64,000 nt of DNA from Tatumella ptyseos ATCC 33301 (GTDB lineage: Bacteria; Pseudomonadota; Gammaproteobacteria; Enterobacterales; Enterobacteriaceae): the NCBI RefSeq assembly GCF_000735525.1, contig NZ_JMPR01000027.1, positions 1 through 64,000 on the forward strand, written 5' to 3'. Positions 1-8,433 of the stretch are shown here, one piece after another. The translations under genes were made by a program, and so were the position numbers. How positions within the stretch are numbered: position 1 is the stretch's first letter; every line of letters begins with the position of its first letter. Under the pieces are notes generated by a model, which saw nothing but the letters and a program-made list of their open reading frames with translations, was not told where the DNA came from and ran no database searches.

Positions 1-1
1 G

Positions 2-511
2 ATTGAGGATGCTGAGGGAAAAAAAACGACTGATTTTATTGTCACACCGCCACTTTATGTGAGCGGACCCTTGAATGAAAATATTCTTCGCGTGATGTAT
101 ACCGGGGAGCCTCTGCCTCAGGATAAAGAAACGCTGTATTATTTTAATGCTAAAGCGATCCCTTCTGTTGATAAAGAAAAGATGGAAGGAAAAAATTTAC
201 TGCTGCTTTCTGCAGTGACGAGAATTAAATTATTTGTGCGTCCCGATGGGCTTAAAATACCGACGAGTGATGCGCCATCCGGGCTGGAGTTTTATCACTC
301 CGATAACCAGCTTAAGATAAAAAACCCGACGCCTTATTATATTACTATCGCTCAGTTAAAAACAGGTGACATCCCATTAAAAGACATCATGGCCCCGCCG
401 GGAGAAAGTATTACACAGTCGTTTCCTGTTGGCGGAAAAGACAGTGTTACGTTCAGAACCATTAATGATTATGGTGCTCTGACGCCAGAGCTGACAGTTT
501 CGATAAAGTAA
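2..511 (+). CDS. Periplasmic fimbrial chaperone (PapD/FimC family), C-terminal part
   Basis: The reading frame is open from the first bases of the window, so the start lies upstream and only about 169 residues are seen. The region around visible residues 15-45 has the PapD-family G1-strand and domain-linker pattern (N-ILRV, then P-D-ETLYYFN-KAIPS). The rest forms the second Ig-like domain. Family chaperones are about 225-250 residues, so roughly 60-80 N-terminal residues including the signal peptide are missing. They fold pilins in the periplasm by donor-strand complementation and hand them to the outer-membrane usher. The usher lies directly downstream, with about 30 bp between genes. The fold assignment is secure; the exact fimbrial type is not known. 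Confidence 0.9.
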   Translation: MEDAEGKKTTDFIVTPPLYVSGPLNENILRVMYTGEPLPQDKETLYYFNAKAIPSVDKEKMEGKNLLLLSAVTRIKLFVRPDGLKIPTSDAPSGLEFYHSDNQLKIKNPTPYYITIAQLKTGDIPLKDIMAPPGESITQSFPVGGKDSVTFRTINDYGALTPELTVSIK

Positions 512-543
512 TATCTTCATTTTAATTGATGGTAGTCTTAAAA

Positions 544-3277
544 ATGAACGCATCCGGAAAAAATGAACACCTCAGCAAAAGTAAGTTCACCATCTCACCT
601 GTGGGCATGGTATTACTGGGGCTGTTTTCGCCAAATGGTCATGCGGAGTTATATTTCCCGCCAGAACTGGTGTCCAGCGCTTTACATACAGTGGCTGATT
701 TATCACTTTTTTCAACAGAGGGAAAGCAGCTTCCGGGGATGTATCAGGTAGATATCTATCTGAATGGTTATTATGTTTCTGCCAGGACAGTACGTTTTGA
801 CGATGCAGGGACTCTTCGGAGATAACGGAAGCACCTGCCGGAGGGGACTCAGGCTCTCAGTCGGGAAGTGAGAATACAGCACAGGCTGCCGATGAAAAGC
901 CAACGGTCAGAAAGGCGTATGTCCGTGATAATACCGGACTGACAGCCGTGCTGACCCGTAAGGAGATGGAAACGCTAGGTGTTAACGTCCGCCTGTTTCC
1001 GGCGCTGATGGCTCTCACGGACGAGCAGGCCGTATCTCCGGGGTTATATATTCCCGATGCGTTCACCAGGTTTAACTTCCAGAAAATGCGCCTCGACATC
1101 AGTATTCCTCAGGCTGCGATGAAGAATACAGCGAACGGGTATATCGCCCCTGAACTCTGGGATGAGGGCATTAATGCTGTCCTGCTGGATTACTCATTTA
1201 ATGGCAGTAATAACCATGGACGTTACGGTAACTCGCAGAGCCATTACCTGAACCTCAGGGGCGGCATTAATATCGGGGCCTGGCGTCTGCGTGACTCCCG
1301 TACCTGGCGCGACTACAGTAGCCCGGGCAGTCACTCCCGAAGCTGGCAGCATCTGACGACCTACGCCGAACGCACCATCACACCCTGGAAGAGTTCACTG
1401 CTTATGGGTGAAGGCACGACGGATAGCGATATTTTTGATTCGCTGGCATTCCGGGGGGGCAGACTGAGTTCGGATGACAGTATGTATCCGGATACTATGC
1501 GTGGTTTTGCACCGGTTATCCGGGGAAGTGCGGCAACCAATGCCCGGGTCAGCATCCGCCAGAACGGGTTCATTATCTACCAGACCTATGTATCGCCCGG
1601 TGCATTCTCCATCACGGATTTGTTCCCCATGTATTCAAGTGGTGACCTCGAAGTGATCGTGAAGGAGGCCAGCGGGAGTGAACACACCTTCACTGTCCCT
1701 TATTCATCCCTGCCGGTGCTGCAGCGTGAAGGGCACCTTAAATACAGCGTGACCGCAGGACGTTTTCGCGGCGGAAGCAGTCACTATGATAATCCGGCCT
1801 TTGCGGAAGGGACCTTTATCCCCGGGGACAGCCGCACGATGTAACGGTCTATGGTGGCCTGCAGTATTCGGAAAATTATTTCAGTGCCGCGCTGGGGGCC
1901 GGGATAAGTCTGGGGGTTCTGGGGGCGCTGTCTGCTGATATTACGCAGGCTAACAGCACGCTTTCTGATGGTTCGCGTTATCAGGGACAATCGCTGCGTT
2001 TTCTGTATGCCCGTTCACTGAACTCACTCGGAACCTCTTTCCGGTTGACCGGTTACCGCTATTCCACGAAGGGGTTTCATACCCTGGAAGAAACCGCGCT
2101 GAAAGGTATGAATGGCTGGCGCTATGATGATGATACGGTTGACCCTGATGGTCGCCCGTCCCGATACAACCGGGGGGGATATTATGATCTGAATAAAGTC
2201 AAACGCGCCCGTTTTGAGGCGAGTGTGTCACAACGGTTGGGAACCGGTTCTCTGTATCTGAGTGGCATTCGCCAGACTTACTGGAACAGCGATGAGGTTA
2301 GCAACTCGCTGCAGAGTGGATTCAGCAGTTCTTTGGGAGCGGTAACGTACGGCCTTTCATACAACTACAGCCGACAAAGCAGCCAGTCGGGGGCAGACAA
2401 GTCAGTGTATCTGTCTTTATCGGTACCGCTGGATTCATTGCTGTCACCGCCGTCGTCTGCCCGTCGACATAGCTCCGTGTACGCCACATTTAATAGTAGC
2501 CATGACAGTAATGGAAGTTCGTTGCAGCGCATCGGGCTGAGTGGATCTGCTCTGGAGAATAAGAACCTTAACTGGAGTGTGTCACAGGGGTATTCCCGCC
2601 ATGACGGACAGAGCGGCAGTACCAGCCTGAATTATCAGGGGGGGTATGGCAGCAGTAATGTGGGTTACAGCTACAGTAATGACTATCGTCAGATCAGTTA
2701 TGGTGTTTCCGGTGGTGCATTGCTGCACAGTGAGGGACTGACCTTCGGGCAACCCCTGGGAGATACAAACGTCCTGATAGTGGCACCCGGTGCGAAAGGA
2801 CTTTCGGTTGAGAGCGGGACAGGTGTGCAGACAGACTGGCGTGGATATGCCATTAAGCCTTACGTGTCTGCTTATCGTGAAAACCGCATTGCACTGGACA
2901 CGAAAACACTTGATGACGACACCGATATTGAGGGGGCTGTGTCGCGTGTGGTACCGACCAAAGGCGCGGTGGTTAAGGCGCGTTTTGTGACCCGCCACGG
3001 TGTGCGGGTACTGATGACACTCACCCATGATGGTCAACCTTTACCTATGGGAAGTACGGTCACCGACGGCGACATTACCGGAATCGTTGGCGACGACGGA
3101 CTGGTTTACCTGTCCGGTATGCAGACTGACGGCATATTAACCGCACAGTGGGGAAGTGCACCGGACCAGCACTGTACTATCCGTTATCATCTTCCGAAAA
3201 AAGAAGAAAGAACCGACAGTTCACCGGTGATCAGAATTAATGAAACCTGTCACAGTAAATCAGAAAAATTAACGTAA
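544..3277 (+). pseudogene. Outer-membrane fimbrial usher, broken by two frameshifts
   Basis: Three consecutive frames together encode one PapC/FimD-type usher of about 900 residues. The N-domain (from about 640, YFPPELV, then VADLSLFS, LPGMYQVDIYLNG) is in one frame to about 810. The frame from about 810 to 1831 carries the start of the barrel (LNLRGGINIGAWRLRD) and the plug region. The frame from about 1832 to 3277 carries the rest of the barrel and the C-terminal domain ending in HCTIRYHLP. Each junction fits loss of one base, in a G run near 808-811 and a C pair near 1831-1834, because the next frame continues the family alignment without a gap. The start at 544 is chosen for the signal-peptide-like N-terminus and is uncertain; 529 is possible. 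As it stands no full usher can be made, unless these are assembly errors. Confidence 0.85.
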
Positions 3278-3313
3278 TAACCTCTGTTTTATGCTCACAA
3301 GGTGATTTTGAAT

Positions 3314-3856
3314 ATGAGAACTGTTTTTAACAAAAAAAAGTGTTTTACGCTGTTATCCACGACCCTGCTGATGTCTGCAATGACTGCCCATGCTGCTAAG
3401 TCAGATAGCGCCACTATCACGATATCGGGAGTCGTCCAGGATACGACCTGTCAATTCAATACGGATATTTATACTACAACGCTGGATAGTGTGGCAGACA
3501 CTGCATTTAAGGCGGTGGGCGAAACGATGTCCATAAAAGAGGTGCTCGTCAGTTTCACATGTGGAAGTGACTCCACGGGGGTAAAAATCAGTGTGGCCGG
3601 AGAAGTAAACCAGGACGGTACCGACACTACAGCATTCAAAGATTTTGGTGGCTCGACGGGGATTGCGCTTCGTCTTCTGGCGAGTAATGGCTCCACAGTG
3701 CTGAAGCCGAGTGGTACCAGTTCCACGAGTAAAATTACGTTAGACAGTAATCATACCGGGACATATACCTTTAAAGCCGGTTATGTCAAAACGGCCGACG
3801 TCATCACACCGGGTTCTTTCACCTCAGTGGTAAGTCTGAGTTTTAACTATAACTGA
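3314..3856 (+). CDS. Type 1-like fimbrial subunit (pilin)
   Basis: A 180-residue exported pilin. Signal peptide with cleavage likely after MTAHA at about residue 26. The mature part has the classic N-terminal extension, a first cysteine in DTTCQF and a second in SFTCGSD (the conserved disulfide), Gly/Thr/Ser-rich beta strands and a C-terminal beta strand ending LSFNYN with the penultimate tyrosine typical of pilins. ATG 3314 is preferred over an in-frame GTG at 3302 because AAGGTGA at 3298-3304 gives a Shine-Dalgarno site at good spacing. It follows the usher by 36 bp, so it is in the same operon. It could be the major or a minor subunit; the region upstream of the chaperone, outside the window, would decide. 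Confidence 0.88.
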   Translation: MRTVFNKKKCFTLLSTTLLMSAMTAHAAKSDSATITISGVVQDTTCQFNTDIYTTTLDSVADTAFKAVGETMSIKEVLVSFTCGSDSTGVKISVAGEVNQDGTDTTAFKDFGGSTGIALRLLASNGSTVLKPSGTSSTSKITLDSNHTGTYTFKAGYVKTADVITPGSFTSVVSLSFNYN

Positions 3857-4027
3857 CCGGACTGTATTCCCCCGAACCGGGAGGAGGCGAAGGAGTCCGT
3901 GCGGTTGCGCGCTGAGTTCGCTGGTGGGGGATACTGCAGTGTCATGAAACTATTTTTCAGGCAAGGGTCTGAAGGGCAGGTAAACAGTCCGTGTTATCCG
4001 CCGTATAAACAACGGGGATCAGGAAAA

Positions 4028-4753
4028 ATGTATAAATCCGCCATCGTAGTCTCCGGCATGATTTGGTCCGCCTTTGCCATGGCCGGATCAACCCTGCAAT
4101 GCGATAATTCATACCTGTACATCAAGGCAGGGACATATCAGAGTGCGGTGTTTAAAGACGGTTCGTGGAAACTTGAAGAGCCTATAAAAGTCACGAATCT
4201 TCCGTGCAGTGCAGTCAGCAGCGCGAAATATGCCGCGCAGATCATGTGGATGATCAACTGGTTTCCAGCGACATGTCAGCAGCAAAACGGATGGGCCCAA
4301 TTCACCCCGCCGTCCGGAAGTGGCTTCAACATGTGCTCTACAGGGCAACTGGAAATAACGCTCGATAGCGGTATACGCGTTGATGGGCAAGTGACAGCCG
4401 GGTTTCTTACAGGAGCGCAGTCAAACTGGAGTAACTTAGTGACAACCCAAACGGATTCGGCGAGGGTGGAGGTGAGCGCCCTGAATGAGGAAGTGAAATT
4501 GATGCCGGGGGGAACGAAGGGCTCGTTGTTTAGAGTGTACACACTGTCTTCGTATCTCCCGGCCACACTGACGTACTCCGCAAGCACCCCGTCCGGCCGT
4601 GGGGTGACAGGCGGGTTTACCACTCAGTCCGCTATCCCTATCGGACCGTCAGTTGCCCAGACAAATACTGTGACGTATCAATTTAGTGCTGCAAAGGACG
4701 CTGCCATTGGTAAGTCGCTGGTTACGACGACATGGACCCTGACATGCGAATGA
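4028..4753 (+). CDS. Exported protein at the end of the fimbrial operon, possible tip subunit or adhesin
   Basis: A 241-residue protein with a signal peptide (MYKSAIVVSGMIWSAFAMAG, cleavage near residue 20). AGGA at 4020-4023 supports the ATG at 4028. Five cysteines remain after the signal (LQCD, LPCS, ATCQ, NMCS, LTCE). The C-terminus TTTWTLTCE lacks the pilin-type aromatic penultimate residue. The length is below that of two-domain adhesins (about 300 residues or more) but above that of an ordinary pilin. Its position as the last gene after chaperone, usher and pilin suggests a minor tip component or adhesin, but I do not recognise the family, and the function is inference from context only. 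Confidence 0.6.
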   Translation: MYKSAIVVSGMIWSAFAMAGSTLQCDNSYLYIKAGTYQSAVFKDGSWKLEEPIKVTNLPCSAVSSAKYAAQIMWMINWFPATCQQQNGWAQFTPPSGSGFNMCSTGQLEITLDSGIRVDGQVTAGFLTGAQSNWSNLVTTQTDSARVEVSALNEEVKLMPGGTKGSLFRVYTLSSYLPATLTYSASTPSGRGVTGGFTTQSAIPIGPSVAQTNTVTYQFSAAKDAAIGKSLVTTTWTLTCE

Positions 4754-5002
4754 CTTTCAGAGAGGGAGGTCAGTGGTTCCGGTTATGTTTACGGCATCCC
4801 AAAGAAACTCTGTCAAAGTGAATGGCCATCGGGCTGATATTTGTCACTATACTATTTATCCTTTGTCGAAAACTCATATTAACAATGGTCACCCGCCGGG
4901 TTCATTTTTCCGCTCATGCGGAAAGAGTTGCTGATGATATTTTTGTCAGGTGTTTTATCGTCATCTGAAATGAGATGTTTTTTATTAGAATAAAAATAGA
5001 TA

Positions 5003-5016
5003 GTCTCATATGAGAC
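5003..5016. promoter_or_regulatory. Perfect 14-bp palindrome, candidate operator
   Basis: GTCTCATATGAGAC is identical on both strands and sits in AT-rich DNA about 470 bp upstream of tssB. The flanking GGGTTTTATTTG after it is T-rich but not a clean U tract, so a terminator for the fimbrial operon is possible but weak. A binding site for a dimeric regulator is an alternative. Confidence 0.35.
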
Positions 5017-5249
5017 CGGGTTTTATTTGTTTTTATGGTAAGCTTGATGATGTGCATTGACTTCTTAACCTGTGATCGGGTGGGGGGAGGTGTATTTAAA
5101 TGTGGGTGGGTAATGTTTTGTAAATCAACTCGATTAATATATAAAAAAACATAGGCTAAGATTCTTACTGTAGCGTGTGAATTAACCGCCTTCTTCTGTC
5201 TGTATTTGGATGGGTAAATGGGGGTAGTTTATTTATAGGGGCTGTAAGT

Positions 5250-5399
5250 TTGTTGAGCATCATTGAGTTAATATGTGCTCATGGTCATTATCCTGGTAAG
5301 CATGGGTTTCCCATAATTAATTTTGTTTGTGATTATCTTAGGAAGTATAAGCTTAAGAAACCACGGATTCCTGAACGTCTGTCGGCATTTATGTATTAA
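5250..5399 (+). other. Possible small open frame or gene remnant upstream of tssB
   Basis: The frame is stop-free from 5181 and ends at TAA 5397-5399. From a TTG at 5250 it would encode 49 residues (with HGHYPGKHGF and a basic end KKPRIPERLSAFMY). GGGG at 5238-5241 could serve as a ribosome site. There is no ATG. Composition looks protein-like, but no family is recognised. It may be the C-terminal scrap of a lost gene or chance. Confidence 0.2.
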
Positions 5400-5486
5400 A
5401 GAAGTTATAAGATTTCACATGGCCTTCTGAATTAAGAAGTTCCTGAGACGATGATTTGAAAATAATATTTTTACATGGAGGTTTTC

Positions 5487-5975
5487 ATGGGAAATACACA
5501 GCATAAATTAGATAAAGCAAGGCCGCCGCGTGTGCAAATTACCTATGACGTTGATATTGGCAATGCACAGACGGTTAAAGAACTGCCATTAGTGATCGGT
5601 GTGATGGGCGATTTTACCCGGAGTTGCGATAACTTACGTGACCGAAAATTTCTCAGTATCGATAAAGATAACTTTGGCAGTGTGATGTCTTCAATGAAGC
5701 CTGATGCTGAGTTTTTAGTGAAGAATGTCTTACCCGAACATGAGGGGGAGCTGGCTGTTTCACTGACCTTCAACAGTATGGAAGATTTCTCACCGGACAA
5801 TATTGCCCGTCAGGTTGAACCTTTGCGCAAACTGATTGAACTCCGTGAACAACTGTGTGATCTGCGCAATCGCACTGCCAGCAACGAACGGCTGAAAGAA
5901 CAGCTTTCAGAGCTCTTTCAACAGCAAAACATGGCGTCCCCGGATGTTAATAAAGCGCAGGGAGATTCGGAATGA
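5487..5975 (+). CDS. tssB: T6SS contractile sheath small subunit TssB (VipA)
   Basis: 162 residues. The N-terminal pattern RPPRVQITYDVDIGNAQ followed by KELPLVIGVMGDF is the hallmark of TssB. The C-terminal half is a long helix (from about residue 105) that packs against TssC. TssB and TssC heterodimers build the contractile sheath around the Hcp tube in the cytoplasm, and ClpV disassembles it. ATG 5487 is chosen over the in-frame ATG 5475 because GGAGG (5477-5481) is placed correctly only for 5487. It is the first gene of the T6SS operon and overlaps tssC by 4 bp (ATGA-type junction), which suggests translational coupling. Confidence 0.96.
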   Translation: MGNTQHKLDKARPPRVQITYDVDIGNAQTVKELPLVIGVMGDFTRSCDNLRDRKFLSIDKDNFGSVMSSMKPDAEFLVKNVLPEHEGELAVSLTFNSMEDFSPDNIARQVEPLRKLIELREQLCDLRNRTASNERLKEQLSELFQQQNMASPDVNKAQGDSE

Positions 5976-7453
5976 TTTCTGAAAAACAACTCAGTGCCCC
6001 TGAACCATTGACACTGAGCGAAGGTCAGCTGGATAAAATCATTGATACCACTCAGGCCATACGTCGTGAATCAGACCGTGGCCGCATGAAGTCTCAGTTA
6101 AATAACTTCCTGGCAGAGGTGGTTTCCGGTGCAGTGGTGATATCCAGCGATCTTATCGGCAGTATCGAAGCCCGCATCAGTGAGATTGATGAGCTACTTT
6201 CCCGTCAGATCAGCCTCATCATGCATGCCCCCGAATTTCAGAAAAAGGAATCCTCATGGCGGGGTTTACACAAGCTGGTGAAATCGAGTGTGACGGAAAA
6301 TACCCGGATCCGTCTGCTGCACTGTACCAAACAGGAGTTGATCAAAGATTTTAAATCAGCTTCTGATTTCGATCAGTCAATGTTGTTTAAGTGCGTGTAT
6401 GAAAGCGAATACGGGACCTTTGGCGGAGTGCCTTTCTCCGCATTTGTCGGAGATTTTCAGTTCGATAATACTCCGCAGGACATCGATCTCCTGGAGCAAA
6501 TCTCTCACGTGGCCGCTGCCGCACACGCTCCGTTCCTGAGTGCCATCGCGCCCGGAATGTTATCGATGAACGATTTTTCCGAAATGCCCCGGCCGCGGGA
6601 CCTGGTGAAAATGTTTGATACCACGGATTACGCTCGCTGGCGTTCGTTCCGCCAGACGGATGACAGCCGTTACATCGGTATGACACTACCCGCGGTGCTC
6701 GGACGTATGCCATATGGTGCGAAAACCGTGCCGGTTGAGACCTTTGGCTTTGAAGAATACATTCAGGAAAATGATGTCGGTACCGATTATCTGTGGGTCA
6801 ACTCAGCCTATGAATTGGCCGGGCGTATCGTCGATTCTTTCGAAGAGTATGGCTGGTGTGCTTCTATTCGGGGCGTGGAAGGCGGCGGGCTGGTCAACGC
6901 GTTACCTGCTTATAATTACGTTTCTGAAAGCGGTGAACGCGTCATGCAGTGCCCGACACAAATCGCTATTTCCGACCGCCGCGAGAAAGAGCTGTCAGAC
7001 CTTGGCTTTATACCGCTGGTGCACTGCAAGGGGACCGATTATGCTGCATTTTTCGCAGTACAATCAGTCAACAAACCCCGTCTGTATAATTCCGAACAAG
7101 CCAATGCCAATGCCCGTTTGTCCAGCCAGCTGCAATATATTCTGGCAACCTCCCGCTTTGCTCATTACCTGAAATCTATCGTTCGCGACAAAGTTGGCAG
7201 CTTTATGTCACGTAGTGAATGTGAAGAATATCTGCAGAAATGGATCATGCAATATGTGGTGGCTTCGGATAACGCCGGGCCGGAAACCAAAGCACGTTAC
7301 CCTCTGCGTGAAGCCAGTATTGAAGTCGTTGAAGTGCCTGGTTTCCCGGGGACTTACCGCGCAATTGCTTACCTGAAACCGCACTTCCAGTTGGAAGGGT
7401 TAAGTATGTCACTGCGTTTAGTCGCTGATTTACCCGCGGCGGCCAGTGCTTAA
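5972..7453 (+). CDS. tssC: T6SS contractile sheath large subunit TssC (VipB)
   Basis: 493 residues, the usual length. Family signatures include FKKESSWRGLH-like text (FQKKESSWRGLHKLV, about residue 90), the SEYGTFGGVPF segment (about 148), the PR-LV-FDTTDYARWRSFR motif, YGWCASIRGVEGGG (about 297) and the conserved C-terminal domain from about 380 (RFAHYLKSIVRDKVGSF). With TssB it forms the sheath whose contraction drives the tube out of the cell. The start overlaps the tssB stop. Full length, no damage. Confidence 0.97.
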   Translation: MISEKQLSAPEPLTLSEGQLDKIIDTTQAIRRESDRGRMKSQLNNFLAEVVSGAVVISSDLIGSIEARISEIDELLSRQISLIMHAPEFQKKESSWRGLHKLVKSSVTENTRIRLLHCTKQELIKDFKSASDFDQSMLFKCVYESEYGTFGGVPFSAFVGDFQFDNTPQDIDLLEQISHVAAAAHAPFLSAIAPGMLSMNDFSEMPRPRDLVKMFDTTDYARWRSFRQTDDSRYIGMTLPAVLGRMPYGAKTVPVETFGFEEYIQENDVGTDYLWVNSAYELAGRIVDSFEEYGWCASIRGVEGGGLVNALPAYNYVSESGERVMQCPTQIAISDRREKELSDLGFIPLVHCKGTDYAAFFAVQSVNKPRLYNSEQANANARLSSQLQYILATSRFAHYLKSIVRDKVGSFMSRSECEEYLQKWIMQYVVASDNAGPETKARYPLREASIEVVEVPGFPGTYRAIAYLKPHFQLEGLSMSLRLVADLPAAASA

Positions 7454-7480
7454 TCGTCATTTACTTAAAGGAAATAAAAA

Positions 7481-7963
7481 ATGGCAAAGTTGAAAGACTG
7501 TCAGTTCATTAAAATAACGATTGATGGCAAGGATATTGCCGGTTCGTCTGAAGAACAAACGTATAAAGGCTGGATGGAAGGGTATTCCCCGGCCGGATTA
7601 ACGACGTATTCCGGTCCTGACGGGACGTATTTTGAATCCTGCAATGCATCTATTCAGGTGACAAAAGAAACCAGTAGCTTATACGAACAGTATCTGAAAC
7701 GTGGTTATAAAAAAATTGCCATTACTATTGTTCATCGTGGCTCAGACCAGTTCGATAAGGATTATGAAATCCAGCGGACTGTCTATAACGATTGCAAGTT
7801 CAGTAGTCTGAGTTTCGACATGCGTGAAAAATTATTTATGAATCTGAGCTTCACCTATGAAGGCATGGTTGAAGTGACTTTCAATGTTCCTGATGTGAAA
7901 GAAACGGGGCTGGATAAAATCGGGCCGATCAAATACGACATTCCGGAAAAAAGTCTTAAATAA
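7481..7963 (+). CDS. hcp: T6SS tube protein Hcp (TssD)
   Basis: 160 residues. The start has a good ribosome site (AAAGGAAATAAAA before ATG 7481). Typical Hcp features are an N-terminal IKITIDGKDIAGSS strand, a central SIQVTKETS segment, and a final strand region FTYEGMVEVTF. Hexameric rings stack into the inner tube and can carry small effectors. There is no C-terminal extension, so it is not a specialised Hcp with a fused effector. Separated by 27 bp from tssC and followed by a 7-bp hairpin, which may set its mRNA level apart from the downstream genes. Confidence 0.95.
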   Translation: MAKLKDCQFIKITIDGKDIAGSSEEQTYKGWMEGYSPAGLTTYSGPDGTYFESCNASIQVTKETSSLYEQYLKRGYKKIAITIVHRGSDQFDKDYEIQRTVYNDCKFSSLSFDMREKLFMNLSFTYEGMVEVTFNVPDVKETGLDKIGPIKYDIPEKSLK

Positions 7964-7974
7964 TATTTATCAAC

Positions 7975-7999
7975 AGCAGTGTGCAAGCACTGCTTTATA
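7975..7999 (+). terminator. Hairpin after hcp, possible partial terminator or mRNA-stabilising stem
   Basis: AGCAGTG (7975-7981), loop TGCAAG, CACTGCT (7988-7994) form a perfect 7-bp stem followed by TTATAT. The U tract is short and interrupted, so full termination is unlikely. It lies between hcp and tssE, a place where partial termination or 3' protection would raise Hcp above the structural subunits. Confidence 0.45.
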
Positions 8000-8016
8000 T
8001 CACATGAGAATGAACC

Positions 8017-8433
8017 ATGCCTTCTTTATTGCTTCGCCTGAGTGATGACAATCCTCAGATTGAAGAAGAAACTTACCGGACGGAAGAAAAAAGCCCCTGG
8101 CTGCTGAATGAGCTCAGGATGCTTTTGTCTTCACGTTCGCGTTTAGCTCATGTTGAAACCTTGCCGTTGGTGAATGCATCGGTATTAAATTACGGTATCA
8201 ATTCTTCGGTTTCTCAAATTAATGACACCGAACGACGAAAAAAAATCATCGAACAACAGATTGCAATGACCTTGCAGCGCTTTGAGCCACGTTTATCCGA
8301 CGTGGCAATTATGACTAAAACGAATAATTCATCTCACGTCATTTTTGAAATACATGCTTTGCATAATGCATTGCCAGTGAAATTTGAACTGGTGTGGGAT
8401 GACTGCACGGGTAAGTTTTATTTCGATGAATAG
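8017..8433 (+). CDS. tssE: T6SS baseplate protein TssE (gp25-like)
   Basis: 138 residues. The family is related to phage T4 gp25 and starts sheath polymerisation at the baseplate. Typical parts are the region around ASVLNYGINSSVSQI (about residue 52), the helix RKKIIEQQIAMTLQRFEPRL (about 75) and the final strands HVIFEIHAL and VKFELVWD. It lies 53 bp after hcp and its stop overlaps the start of tssF by 8 bp. It looks complete. Confidence 0.92.
   Translation: MPSLLLRLSDDNPQIEEETYRTEEKSPWLLNELRMLLSSRSRLAHVETLPLVNASVLNYGINSSVSQINDTERRKKIIEQQIAMTLQRFEPRLSDVAIMTKTNNSSHVIFEIHALHNALPVKFELVWDDCTGKFYFDE

Larger units (their letters stand above)
4754..5486. other. AT-rich non-coding stretch between the fimbrial and T6SS operons
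   Basis: About 730 bp with clearly lower GC than the genes on either side. It contains a perfect hairpin TTTCCGC-TCAT-GCGGAAA at 4907-4924, a perfect 14-bp palindrome at 5003-5016 and a small inverted repeat ATGGG-TTT-CCCAT at 5302-5314. I see no convincing sigma-54 (GG-N10-GC) promoter. The promoter of the T6SS operon probably lies here. One stop-free frame (5181-5399) is described separately. Confidence 0.6.

Noticed and set aside
4907-4924. Terminator of the fimbrial operon
   Set aside because: A perfect 7-bp stem, but the following sequence (GAGTTGCTG) is not a U tract, and it lies more than 150 bp after the last gene.
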